A stretch of DNA of 12,114 nt from Acidimicrobiaceae bacterium (GTDB lineage Bacteria > Actinomycetota > Acidimicrobiia > Acidimicrobiales > Microtrichaceae), in assembly GCA_003514205.1 (NCBI GenBank), contig DORQ01000339.1, positions 1 to 12,114 on the forward strand. Reading direction: 5' to 3'. Both the position numbers and the translations under genes were made by a program. The notes under the pieces are model-generated. The model worked only from the letters and a program-made list of their open reading frames with translations, ran no database searches and was not told the DNA's origin. Each line of letters begins with the position of its first letter. Within the stretch, counting starts at the first letter, position 1. Of this stretch, positions 1-8,124 are shown one piece after another.

Positions 1-24
1 GCTGGCACTGCTGCGCCGCTGGGA

Positions 25-2565
25 TCAGGCCGTCGCCTTCGCAGCCGCCTTCTCTGCAGCTCGCTCTGCTGCCTCTGCAGCAGTTGAGGGCACATCGATG
101 TAGGGCAATGCAGGCTTGATCATGCCCTTGGACACCCATCGGCGCTTGTCATTGTCAGCCCAGACCAGCATTGGCGGAAGCACGACGAGAGCGCTCAGCA
201 GCGCAACCGCCACGTTCATGCCCACGATTCGACCGAAGTCCCGCAACAGCGGCATCGAGGAGAACGAGATCACTGCTACACCGGAAATTGCGGTCAAGGC
301 TGACACGATGAACGCTCGTCCGGTTCTCGCAGCAGTCACGTCCACCGCCGCTTGCGGGTCGAGCCCTCGACCTCGCTCCTCAACGAAACGCAACAAGATC
401 AATGAGGTGAATTCGGTACAGGCCGCAACCACGAGCGGTCCGCCCACTGCAGTCATTGGCGACAACTCCCACTTGAACGCCCAGGCCAGGATCGAGGCGA
501 CACCAACGGCAATCAAGACTGGCACGAGCGACAACAGAGACCGCACGATGCTGCGCATTCGAATGGCCAAGAACGCTGCCACAAACGCGATGGAGAGGTA
601 GGTCAACAGAATCCGGTTTGCTTCGAGATTCTCCAAAAGACCAACGCCAACCACTACCAAACCTGAGGGAGTCACAGTTGCCCCCTCTGGAGGTTTACGG
701 TCCCCCTTCACGTCTGCTCGCATTTCGGCAACGGTGATCGCTGAATCATCCAAGGTGGATGGACCAGTCAGGAATGCAAGATTGAGGCTCTCAGTTCCGT
801 CTTCATTTCTCTCATTGAAGGTTGACGACTGAATATCCTCTGGCGCTGCAGCCAATGCAGCCTTCACAAGCTCAGCGCTTGGAGTGACCCGCTCAGCGCC
901 TGGAACCACTGTCAGGTCACTGACGATCGCCACAATGCTGCTTGCCGCTGGGAAGTCCTTTGGTCGTTCAGTCCGATACCGATTCGTGAAGGTATCGACA
1001 TAGTCCACGACTTCCTGGGTAAACACATCTTTGGACTCGATGAACACACCCAGTTCGTTGGAGCCACCAACTTCGGCCTCCGCATAGCGAAGGTTCTTGA
1101 TGACCTCAGCCTCTGGGTTGATCCACTTCACTGGGTCAGTTTGGATCTTCAGCTTCTCCTCGACGGAGATTCCACCGAGGAACACCAGAATCGACAGCAC
1201 TGCCATCGGAATTGCTGCCGCCGGGGGAAGTGAGCCCAGCTTGACGACGAGTCGGCCGAGGAAGCCTTCGCTGAAGTCCTTGCCTCGTGTCGGCTTGTGG
1301 TACTCGCGAATTCCGAGTGAAGCCAACGGCAAGACGATTGAGGCAAGACAAATCACTGCCACACCAACAGCGAGGAGAAGCCCGAACTGGCGCAGCATCG
1401 GCACCTTGGCCCAATGCAGCGCAGCAAAGGCAAAGACCGCGTCGAAGGTCACCACAAGCAGGGCCGGGCACAGGTTGCGAGCAGTCTCCTGTATTGGGTG
1501 CGAGGAATGATCGAGGATCGATTCCTCCTCCACTCGGGCGTGCATCTGAATGGCATAGTCGATACCGATGCCCAACATCACCGGGAGCCCGGCAACGGTG
1601 ACCAGGGTGAGGGGAATGCCCAGGAACCCAGCTGCGCCGAATGCCCAAACACAGCCAATCAGCACCACTGCCAATGGCAGAAGTCGCCAGCGAACATCGA
1701 AGAGCACCAGAAGGATCACCACCATGATGGCGACGGCGATGCCGGCAAGGGTCAACATTCCACCTCGGAGGTAGTCGTTGATTTCCACGAGAAGACGTGG
1801 CGCGCCCGTTGTGCGGACGGATGCATTTTCCAGCTTCATTTCCTTGATGAGCCGGGCCGCTTCGTTCGTCGCGAACGTGGCAGGATCAACCTTCAGGTTG
1901 CCATCCATCCGAGTGATGATCATGGCGTGGGTTGAGTCTGGGTACACCAGCTCCTGAGCGAGGCGGATGCCGCCCTGGTTGTTGTATAGCAAGAAGTTGG
2001 TCCACTCCGGGGTTCCGATAAACCGCTTCTCCTCCGGAACCGCGAGCACGCGAGCAGTCGTTGCAGCGAGGTCCTCCTCGCGCAGCTTCCGATCAGCCTC
2101 TGAGATTCCCTCGGCTTTCGAGGCCTCAGTCAGAGCTTTGGTGCCGGTTGAGTTGAGGATGTTCGGCAAGGTCGGTGCCTGGGGATCGGTTGAGATAATC
2201 CCAGCGGAGAGCTCAAGCGCGGAGATCGGCGTGATCACGCCGCGCACCCCCGGAATGTCTCGGATCTTGTCAGCAGTCTCCGCAATCGACTTCATGTTCT
2301 GTGGGTTAGTTGTCAGCTCGTCAACCTTGTGGCCCTCATCCATGGTGATGACTGTCAGGTTTGCCTCGCCACCAAAGCGGTTCTGGTAGCGGATCGACTC
2401 CTTGTAGACAGCGTCATCGGTGTTCAGATAGCTATCGGTCCCTGTGGCAAAGGTGAGCTTGGTGATTCCGAATCCAAGGGTGAGCGTCAGGAGTAGGCCA
2501 AGCACTGCTACCAGCCCTGCCCTCCTGCCCAGCTCCACCGCGACGCGTGACCAAAACTTCTGCAT
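25..2565 (-). CDS. RND-superfamily transporter, MMPL / HAE3-like
   Basis: An 846-residue inner-membrane protein with the duplicated RND layout. TM1 lies at about residues 17-34, a large extracytoplasmic loop at 35-264, and TM2-6 at about 270-418. The second half repeats this with TM7 at about 450-467, a loop at 468-650 and TM8-12 at about 655-803. TM4 carries GIDYAI, with Asp336 at the position expected for proton relay. The equivalent place in the second half reads ACTEF, with Glu718. Family knowledge: such proteins use the proton gradient to export lipids, hydrophobic compounds or drugs; the substrate cannot be read from sequence. No periplasmic adaptor or outer-membrane partner is adjacent, which fits a monoderm-type cell. 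The cytoplasmic tail after residue 805 is rich in Ala, Glu and Lys. ATG was chosen because GAGGAG lies 5 nt upstream. The gene follows the nitroreductase by 80 bp and may have its own promoter. Confidence 0.93.
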   Translation of the reverse strand: MQKFWSRVAVELGRRAGLVAVLGLLLTLTLGFGITKLTFATGTDSYLNTDDAVYKESIRYQNRFGGEANLTVITMDEGHKVDELTTNPQNMKSIAETADKIRDIPGVRGVITPISALELSAGIISTDPQAPTLPNILNSTGTKALTEASKAEGISEADRKLREEDLAATTARVLAVPEEKRFIGTPEWTNFLLYNNQGGIRLAQELVYPDSTHAMIITRMDGNLKVDPATFATNEAARLIKEMKLENASVRTTGAPRLLVEINDYLRGGMLTLAGIAVAIMVVILLVLFDVRWRLLPLAVVLIGCVWAFGAAGFLGIPLTLVTVAGLPVMLGIGIDYAIQMHARVEEESILDHSSHPIQETARNLCPALLVVTFDAVFAFAALHWAKVPMLRQFGLLLAVGVAVICLASIVLPLASLGIREYHKPTRGKDFSEGFLGRLVVKLGSLPPAAAIPMAVLSILVFLGGISVEEKLKIQTDPVKWINPEAEVIKNLRYAEAEVGGSNELGVFIESKDVFTQEVVDYVDTFTNRYRTERPKDFPAASSIVAIVSDLTVVPGAERVTPSAELVKAALAAAPEDIQSSTFNERNEDGTESLNLAFLTGPSTLDDSAITVAEMRADVKGDRKPPEGATVTPSGLVVVGVGLLENLEANRILLTYLSIAFVAAFLAIRMRSIVRSLLSLVPVLIAVGVASILAWAFKWELSPMTAVGGPLVVAACTEFTSLILLRFVEERGRGLDPQAAVDVTAARTGRAFIVSALTAISGVAVISFSSMPLLRDFGRIVGMNVAVALLSALVVLPPMLVWADNDKRRWVSKGMIKPALPYIDVPSTAAEAAERAAEKAAAKATA

Positions 2566-2570
2566 GATGA

Positions 2571-2576
2571 CTCCTC
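2571..2576 (-). promoter_or_regulatory. Strong ribosome binding site of the RND transporter
   Basis: GAGGAG on the minus strand lies 5 nt before the ATG at 2565. It fixes that start. It stands out because most other genes in the window lack a recognisable Shine-Dalgarno sequence. Confidence 0.8.
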
Positions 2577-2594
2577 GAACGGCCCGCGCCGTGT

Positions 2595-2605
2595 GTGAAC
2601 TTCAC
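2595..2605. promoter_or_regulatory. Candidate operator palindrome upstream of the transporter
   Basis: GTGAACTTCAC is a perfect 5-bp dyad around one central base, within the 80-bp gap and about 18 bp upstream of the transporter's ribosome binding site. RND pumps are often controlled by local repressors, so an operator role is plausible. The dyad is short and could be chance. No regulator gene is next to it. Confidence 0.25.
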
Positions 2606-2608
2606 TAA

Positions 2609-2635
2609 CTGAGGGACCCCCGACACTGCTCTCAG
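2609..2635 (-). terminator. Weak hairpin after the nitroreductase gene
   Basis: CTGAG and CTCAG can pair (5 bp, with one further G-C pair beyond an A-C mismatch), 11 nt past the nitroreductase stop on the minus strand. There is no U-run, so it is at best a weak or attenuating structure between the nitroreductase and the transporter. Confidence 0.2.
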
Positions 2636-2645
2636 CGGGAGAACT

Positions 2646-3251
2646 CTACCACTGGCCGTGATGCAGCACCATCTCAAGATTGGGCCGAGGCACCTTCAGT
2701 GAGAGCGAGGCTCGGTTGCCGTCACTTGACGGATACCCCAGCGCAATGACCCCAGCGGCCTGGTAGTCCTCGGGGACACCGAATTCAGCCAGCACAGACG
2801 CTGTGTGCGTAAACATGCCGAAGAGCAGCGATCCCAATTCCGCGGCCGCAGCGGCAACAAGCACCGCCATGATGGATGCACCGACGTCTACCCACCAGTA
2901 CGGAACCGGCCACGCATCGAGTGAGTCCCCAAGACCAGCATGTGCCTTATCAGTTGCACCATATCGGCGAAGGTAGGCGCTCGGGTCGACCAGCGGGATC
3001 ACCAGAACAGGTGCACAGAGGAGTCCGGGCCACGGAAATGCCGTCCGCCGGTCTCCCTCAGGCAACGTCACCGCCCAGTACCGCTCAACATCGGCGCCCG
3101 TCAGCACCAGCAGCTCCTGCCCCCAGGTATTCCCAGCACTTGGGGCGCGCAGAAACGCGCTAAGAACCTCCTCCAGAACTGGATCCGGAATCGGCCTACT
3201 GAGGAAGCTTCGACAACTCCGACGTCGGCTGAGCGCCTCGCCAACATCCAT
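2646..3251 (-). CDS. Nitroreductase-family FMN-dependent oxidoreductase
   Basis: A 201-residue protein of usual family size. The N-terminal RRRSCRSF (residues 9-16) is the Arg-rich FMN-phosphate-binding signature, followed by the APSAGN segment (36-41) that contacts the flavin. A long Ala-rich helix after VDVGASIMAV (about 122-139) and the late IALGYP segment (169-174) also match the fold. Family members are cytoplasmic, bind FMN, and reduce nitroaromatics, quinones or other electron acceptors with NAD(P)H. Some actinobacterial relatives act in F420 or specialised redox reactions, so the substrate is left open. It starts 22 nt after the preceding gene's stop, so co-transcription with the 222-residue gene is likely. 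The upstream sequence has only a weak purine-rich stretch (AGAAAG) as ribosome binding site. Confidence 0.88.
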   Translation of the reverse strand: MDVGEALSRRRSCRSFLSRPIPDPVLEEVLSAFLRAPSAGNTWGQELLVLTGADVERYWAVTLPEGDRRTAFPWPGLLCAPVLVIPLVDPSAYLRRYGATDKAHAGLGDSLDAWPVPYWWVDVGASIMAVLVAAAAAELGSLLFGMFTHTASVLAEFGVPEDYQAAGVIALGYPSSDGNRASLSLKVPRPNLEMVLHHGQW

Positions 3252-3273
3252 CGGGGCGTTCGTTGTGCTTTCT

Positions 3274-3942
3274 CTAGCCGTTGTACTTGAGGAGTTCCTC
3301 GGCCATCATCCACCCAAACCCGACGAGGCAATCCCCGCCCTTTGGCTTGAGTGGCTTGAAGAATGCGGCAACCTCGGGATCGATCTTGTCAGGCTTCGCT
3401 GATTCGTGGTCCATGACGAGGGGATACTCGCCATTGCCGCGGGCGACAAAGCTGCGGTCGTCGTAGCCAGTGTCCATTCCGAACCGCTTGGCCAGCCGCC
3501 TACCCCACGCACGTTCCTCGCCAGATGACTTGTGGTTTGGGCGAGGATTGATATCGACCAGCGCCTTGAATGCCTCAAAGCCGTCTGCACCTACCATCCG
3601 AGTTCCAACCAGCACGTCCTCGTCTGGGAATGCCATCAGTGCACGGCGGTAGTTGTCAGCCATGAGCGTACGAAGCGAAAGATCACGTTTGGCGTTGCGC
3701 TTCACTCCGGCCACACCCAAGATCACCGCCGGAGTTCCCCCGATGCGCTCCAAGGTTGCGAACGAATATGCCCGCAGGAGCGCTCCCTCGTGAACCTGCG
3801 TGACCAACACCCACTTCGTTGCTTCCTCGGTGAGACGCTCCAATGCGTAGCTCGAAGGCGACTCACTACACAACGTAGCGATGTCGGCCAGTTCGGCTTC
3901 TGAGAGCTGTGCACAGTCCTTTGTGCTGACTTCGAGCGGCAT
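3274..3942 (-). CDS. Conserved-looking protein of unknown function, possible GNAT-like core
   Basis: I do not recognise this 222-residue cytoplasmic protein with certainty. An N-terminal helical part (residues 13-42) precedes alternating strands and helices: KWVLVTQV (43-50), a second strand pair ending in AVILGVAGV (72-80), a basic turn KRNAKR followed by a helix (81-104), and DVLVGTRMV (109-117). That order loosely resembles a GNAT acetyltransferase core, in which a strand and basic turn cradle acetyl-CoA, but a clear Q/RxxGxG/A motif is missing. The C-terminal third has INPRPN, RRLAKRFG, a DHESAKPDKIDPE stretch (178-190) and GDCLVGFGWM (203-212). I chose ATG at 3942 because GAGG lies 6 nt upstream; a GTG at 3954 would add four residues but has no ribosome binding site. 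It follows dnaE by 95 nt and precedes the nitroreductase by 22 nt. Confidence 0.75.
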   Translation of the reverse strand: MPLEVSTKDCAQLSEAELADIATLCSESPSSYALERLTEEATKWVLVTQVHEGALLRAYSFATLERIGGTPAVILGVAGVKRNAKRDLSLRTLMADNYRRALMAFPDEDVLVGTRMVGADGFEAFKALVDINPRPNHKSSGEERAWGRRLAKRFGMDTGYDDRSFVARGNGEYPLVMDHESAKPDKIDPEVAAFFKPLKPKGGDCLVGFGWMMAEELLKYNG

Positions 3943-3948
3943 GAGCTC

Positions 3949-3952
3949 CCTC
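3949..3952 (-). promoter_or_regulatory. Ribosome binding site deciding the start of the 222-residue gene
   Basis: GAGG on the minus strand, 6 nt before ATG 3942, favours that start over the in-frame GTG at 3954, which would place this purine stretch inside the coding region. Confidence 0.5.
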
Positions 3953-4037
3953 ACGTGGGGTTGGCGACAAAACGTGCGGTACTAGTTCAGCGGTAAACAC
4001 ATGCCCGACGCAAACTGGGAGAAGTTCTGGCCACCTG

Positions 4038-7000
4038 CTAGGCCACAACTGCCTCGGCGCCAAGCAAGACACGAAGCTCCCCGACAAGGCCTCCGTTGAC
4101 ATCCACAGCGAACTGGTCTGGGAGGCGGATGATCTGTTGTGTCCCAAGGTGCACAAACACCTCAGAGGTTCCGGGGAACTCAGCGAGCAAACGCTTGAGA
4201 GAATCCAGCACTTCCTCGCTGAGCTGATTCGGAGAAACCTGAATACGCAAGGGCATCGTGAGGTCGTCGAGCGGCTCGAAGATGTCGATCGTTCGAGGGA
4301 TCAACTTGGGTAGATCATCTCGCATGTCGAGCCGGGCGGAGATCAGCACCACAGCGTCATCGGTCAATTTGTGGCCGTGCTCGGCCATCGACTTCGGAAA
4401 GACCATGACCTCCACGGAGGATTGAAGATCCTCCAGGGTGAACACCGCCATCAAGTCGCCTTTGCGTGTGTACTTGCGCTGTAGGTTCGTGATCACTCCG
4501 CCCACGGTTCGCATCGCGCCGTCTTCGAGTTCGGCGAGATCCGCAAGTGAACACTCCACCCGCTTCGCAAGCGCCCGCTCCGCTCCCATGAGGGGATGGT
4601 CGGACACATACAGCCCAAGCATCTCTTTCTCCATCGCGAGACGTGGCTTCTTGTCGAACTCGATCTGTGGAATCTTCGCCTTCTCGCTGAAAGCACCGGG
4701 CTCCTCGGCTACCTCGCCAAACAGGCTCATCACACCCATATCGCGTTCTTTTCGGCGCGCAACTGTCGAATCAACGATCTGTTCAAAGACCGTCAGCAGT
4801 CCTTGTCGGGGGTGACCCATGCTGTCGAAGCCGCCAGCCTTGATCAGTGATTCGAGCGTCCGCTTGTTGAGCGCCGCCATGTTGACCCGTTCGCAGAAAT
4901 CGAAGAAGTCCTGGAACTGGCCGCCCGATTCCCGCTCTTCGATGATGAGGTCAACGAGACCTTCTCCGACGTTTCTCACCGCAGACAGACCGAAGGAGAT
5001 CTGCCGCACCGGGGCACCACCCTCTGCATCCTCACGGTAGATCGGCGTGAAGTCTTTGCCAGACACGTTGACGTCGGGCACCGTCACTTCAACGCCCATG
5101 ACCCGACACTCGCCGAGGTAGACAGCTGCCTTCTCCAGGGAGGTCTTTACGCTGGTGAGAAGTGCGGCGAAGTACTCGGTTGGAAAGTTCGCCTTCAAGT
5201 AGGCCGTCTGGTAGCTCACCAGCCCATAGCCATAGGAATGGCTCTTGTTGAAGGCATAGTCCGCGAACTTCTCGATGATGTCGAACAGTTCCGATCCGAG
5301 TGCGCGTCCGTACCCCGTGCGTTCGACTCCCTCCTCGAAGCCCGCTCGCTCCTTGGCCATCATCTCGCGAATCTTCTTTCCGCACGCCTTTCGGAGGTTG
5401 TCCGCCTCAGCAAGGGTGTACCCGGCGAACTTCTGGGCCACCCGCATCACTGATTCCTGATAGATCATCAGGCCATAGGTATCTGCGAGAACCTCCTCAG
5501 CATCAGGATGGAAATAGGCGACGGGCTTGCGACCATTCTTGATATCGGCGTAGTCGTAGTGCATGTTGACGCCCATCGGTCCAGGCCGATAGAGGGCCAC
5601 AAGCGCAGCAATATCCTCGAAACAGTTGGGGGCGAGCGCCCGAATCAGCGCACGCATTGGAGTCGACTCCAATTGGAAGACGCCAATGGTGTCACCGCGG
5701 CCGAGCAGCTCAAAGGTCGCCGGGTCCTCAAGGGTCACGTTGTCGATATCTACGTTGATCCCGCGAGTTGATGCAACTAGCGCCAACGTGTCACTAATGA
5801 CGTCGAGGTTTCGCAACCCCAAGAAGTCCATCTTGAGCAGCCCAAGCTCCTCCACACCATGCATCTCGTATTGAGTGACCACTGGGGCGTTCTCGATAGG
5901 AGCCCCGGAGATTGGCTTGCGCTGGATGGGCAGATACTCAGTGAGCGGGTCCTTGGTGATCACCACCGCAGCAGCGTGAATGCCGTCTTGTCGGCGGAGC
6001 CCCTCAAGTCCGCTCGCAACATCGATCACCTCTTTGACCTGCGGATCCGTGGCGTACATGTCGCGAATCTCACCTGCCATCTTGAATCCCTCTTCGAACT
6101 TGGGATTCAACGTGAGGCAGGCACTCAACGGCGTATCTCGGCCCATCACAAGCGGTGGCATCGCCTTAGCGACCTTGTCACCAACGATGTACGGCAACCC
6201 AAGCACTCGCGCTGCGTCTCGTACCGCAGCTCGCGCCTTGATCTGGCTGAACGTCACAATCTGCGCCACATGATCGCGCCCGTACTTTTCCGCCGCATAA
6301 CGGATCATCTCGTCTCGGAATCGGGAGTCGAAGTCCATATCGATGTCAGGCATCGAGACGCGAGAGGGGTTCAAAAACCGTTCGAACAGCAGGTCATATT
6401 TGATTGGGTCGAGATCGGTGATCCAGAGGGTGTACGCAACCGCGCATCCAGCCGCAGAACCTCGGCCAGGCCCAACCCTGATGTCGTGGTCTCGTGCGTG
6501 TTTGATGAGATCCCACACAATCAGGAAATACGAGCTGAAGCCCATATCGCCAATCACTTTGAGCTCAAACAGAAGGCGCTCGGTCACTGAATCAGGAAGG
6601 GGGTCCCCCCAACGAAGCTTCGCCCCCTCAAAGGTGAGGTGACGCAGGTAGTCAGAGTCGTTGTCGAATCCTTCTGGCAACGGGAAGTTCGGCAACAGCG
6701 CATCGCCGAAATGAATCTCAACGTCTGCTCGTTCTGCTATCCAGAGTGAGTTGTCACAGGCGACCTCAACCTCGCGGAATAGGTAGCGCATCTCCTCAGC
6801 GGTCTTGAGATAGTGCTCGTCTCCGGTGAACTTGAAGCGATCGGTGTCGCTCATCAGCGATCCGGTCTGCACACACAGCAGGGCGTCGTGGGCCACAGCA
6901 TCGTGGCGGTGGACATAGTGGCTGTCGTTTGTTGCCAGCAGTGGAGCGTTGATCGCCTTGGCTATTCGCAACAAATCAGGGTTGGTGTTGCGCTGATCCT

Positions 7001-7583
7001 CCAGCCCGTGATCCTGAATCTCGACGAAGAGATTGTCTCGACCGAAAATCTCCTGCAATCGGGCAGCTTTGCCAAGCGCAGCCTCGTACCCCTCGCGCAT
7101 CAACGACTGCAGCACGTGACCGCCGAGACAGCCCGTGGTAGCGATCACTCCCTCGGAGTGTTCCGCGAGTAACTCCCAATCCAGTCGCGGCTTGTAGTAG
7201 TAACCCTCCATATATGCCCTGCTGGAGAGTTGGATCAGGTTCTTGTAGCCAACGTTGTTCTCAGCGAGCAAGGTGAGGTGGTAGTAGAGCTTCTGCCCGC
7301 CATCAGAGTCACCGCCGGTATCGTCCATCTTGCCGCGCCGCGCTGGGCGTTCAAGACGTGATTCGTGGGCCATGTAGGCCTCAAAACCCACAATTGGCTT
7401 GATATCGGTCTTTCGGCAGGCCTTGTAGAAATCAAGCACCCCGTACATGTTGCCGTGATCAGTAATTCCTATCGCTGGCTGCCCATCGATTGCGGCCGCG
7501 GCAACTACGTCAGGGACGCGGGCCGCCCCGTCGAGCATCGAGAATTCGGTGTGCTGGTGGAGATGAACGAACGAGGAAGCCAC
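4038..7583 (-). CDS. dnaE: DNA polymerase III alpha subunit (replicative polymerase)
   Basis: This 1181-residue protein is the catalytic subunit of the replicase. The N-terminal PHP domain (about 5-280) has HLHQH (7-11), DHG (42-44), FEAY (67-70), Cys152 and NDSH (219-222). All nine metal-ligand positions known from Mycobacterium tuberculosis DnaE1 look present: His9, His11, Asp18, His43, Glu68, His102, Cys152, Asp220 and His222. An active 3'-5' proofreading exonuclease is therefore expected. The palm has GPGRGSAAG (371-379) and PDIDMDFD (412-419), with catalytic Asp415 and Asp417, plus Asp585 in MDFLGLR. A helix-hairpin-helix region (about 830-930), a clamp-binding-like MSLFG (951-955) and an OB fold (about 1025-1100) follow. 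The GTG start gives an N-terminus typical of the family. It lies 11 nt after bpa with no clear ribosome binding site, suggesting translational coupling. Actinobacterial DnaE1 type rather than DnaE2, judged by intact domains and context. Confidence 0.97.
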   Translation of the reverse strand: MASSFVHLHQHTEFSMLDGAARVPDVVAAAAIDGQPAIGITDHGNMYGVLDFYKACRKTDIKPIVGFEAYMAHESRLERPARRGKMDDTGGDSDGGQKLYYHLTLLAENNVGYKNLIQLSSRAYMEGYYYKPRLDWELLAEHSEGVIATTGCLGGHVLQSLMREGYEAALGKAARLQEIFGRDNLFVEIQDHGLEDQRNTNPDLLRIAKAINAPLLATNDSHYVHRHDAVAHDALLCVQTGSLMSDTDRFKFTGDEHYLKTAEEMRYLFREVEVACDNSLWIAERADVEIHFGDALLPNFPLPEGFDNDSDYLRHLTFEGAKLRWGDPLPDSVTERLLFELKVIGDMGFSSYFLIVWDLIKHARDHDIRVGPGRGSAAGCAVAYTLWITDLDPIKYDLLFERFLNPSRVSMPDIDMDFDSRFRDEMIRYAAEKYGRDHVAQIVTFSQIKARAAVRDAARVLGLPYIVGDKVAKAMPPLVMGRDTPLSACLTLNPKFEEGFKMAGEIRDMYATDPQVKEVIDVASGLEGLRRQDGIHAAAVVITKDPLTEYLPIQRKPISGAPIENAPVVTQYEMHGVEELGLLKMDFLGLRNLDVISDTLALVASTRGINVDIDNVTLEDPATFELLGRGDTIGVFQLESTPMRALIRALAPNCFEDIAALVALYRPGPMGVNMHYDYADIKNGRKPVAYFHPDAEEVLADTYGLMIYQESVMRVAQKFAGYTLAEADNLRKACGKKIREMMAKERAGFEEGVERTGYGRALGSELFDIIEKFADYAFNKSHSYGYGLVSYQTAYLKANFPTEYFAALLTSVKTSLEKAAVYLGECRVMGVEVTVPDVNVSGKDFTPIYREDAEGGAPVRQISFGLSAVRNVGEGLVDLIIEERESGGQFQDFFDFCERVNMAALNKRTLESLIKAGGFDSMGHPRQGLLTVFEQIVDSTVARRKERDMGVMSLFGEVAEEPGAFSEKAKIPQIEFDKKPRLAMEKEMLGLYVSDHPLMGAERALAKRVECSLADLAELEDGAMRTVGGVITNLQRKYTRKGDLMAVFTLEDLQSSVEVMVFPKSMAEHGHKLTDDAVVLISARLDMRDDLPKLIPRTIDIFEPLDDLTMPLRIQVSPNQLSEEVLDSLKRLLAEFPGTSEVFVHLGTQQIIRLPDQFAVDVNGGLVGELRVLLGAEAVVA

Positions 7584-7594
7584 AACAGACCGGC

Positions 7595-8113
7595 CTAGAT
7601 ATAGCCGGGACCGCCTGGGACTCCCTGCCCAGGGCCCCCAGGGCCGCCAGAAGCGTGCGACTCAGGGAGTTGGCCCCGTAACCCGTCGAGCTGCTGACGG
7701 GCCTGCACTTGCTGTGCCATCAACGTTGCCTGGATACCGTGGAAGAGTCCTTGCAACCACCCGACCAACTGACCGTGTGCCACGCGTAGCTGAGATTCCG
7801 AGGGCACAGTGTCATCGTCAAAGTCCCGTGTCAGGCGCGACAACTCCTCGCGAAGCTCGGAGGGCAACGCAGATTTCAGCTCGGTGACCGAGCTTTCGAA
7901 CAAGTCACGGAGGTGGTCTCGCGCCGCCTCATCGAGGGTGGTGTTACGCAGCTCCTCGAGAAGTATCTTGACCATCTCGCCAATCCGAATGATCTTGGCT
8001 GGTGATTCGATCGTCTCTGCCTCGGCAGTGTCTGGCTCTGCGCTGGGCTCCTCACTCGCGATGCTGTCGGGAGCGACGCGTTCAGGCTCTGTTTTGGTGT
8101 GATCCTCTGTCAT
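7595..8113 (-). CDS. bpa: Bacterial proteasome activator Bpa/PafE
   Basis: A 172-residue homologue of mycobacterial Bpa (PafE, Rv3780). Family knowledge: Bpa forms a dodecameric ring that docks on the 20S proteasome and opens its gate without ATP, allowing degradation of unfolded proteins. The acidic, disordered N-terminus (1-38) is followed by the family core: PAKIIRIGEMVKILLEEL (38-55), LDEAARDHLRDL (60-71), a helix with ELREELSRL (86-94), and QLVGWLQGLFHGIQ (115-128). The last 20 or so residues are Gly/Pro-rich and end in GPGYI. The mycobacterial protein ends in GQYL, whose penultimate Tyr engages the proteasome pocket; the Tyr and the hydrophobic terminal residue are kept here, while the residue before Tyr is Gly instead of Gln. 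It sits between the phosphodiesterase and dnaE with 11-nt gaps on both sides, so one transcript is likely. Confidence 0.95.
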   Translation of the reverse strand: MTEDHTKTEPERVAPDSIASEEPSAEPDTAEAETIESPAKIIRIGEMVKILLEELRNTTLDEAARDHLRDLFESSVTELKSALPSELREELSRLTRDFDDDTVPSESQLRVAHGQLVGWLQGLFHGIQATLMAQQVQARQQLDGLRGQLPESHASGGPGGPGQGVPGGPGYI

Positions 8114-8124
8114 GAAGACAGAGC

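Noticed and set aside
1136..1648. Minus-strand 170-codon frame inside the RND transporter
   Set aside because: It is an alternate frame of the transporter's TM-rich region, with Arg/Pro/Gly-rich composition typical of a shadow.
3955..4037. Separate promoter for the 222-residue gene in the gap after dnaE
   Set aside because: I found no -35/-10 pair with sensible spacing; TAGTAC and TTTACC are present but do not align. Read-through from dnaE remains possible.
4028..4045. TGGCC/GGCCA hairpin at the dnaE stop as a terminator
   Set aside because: Only a 5-bp stem that overlaps the stop codon, with no U-run; this could easily be chance.
5859..6590. Plus-strand open frame of 243 codons inside dnaE
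   Set aside because: It is antisense to the conserved polymerase core, His/Arg-rich with no recognisable domain, and is explained by codon bias of the real gene.
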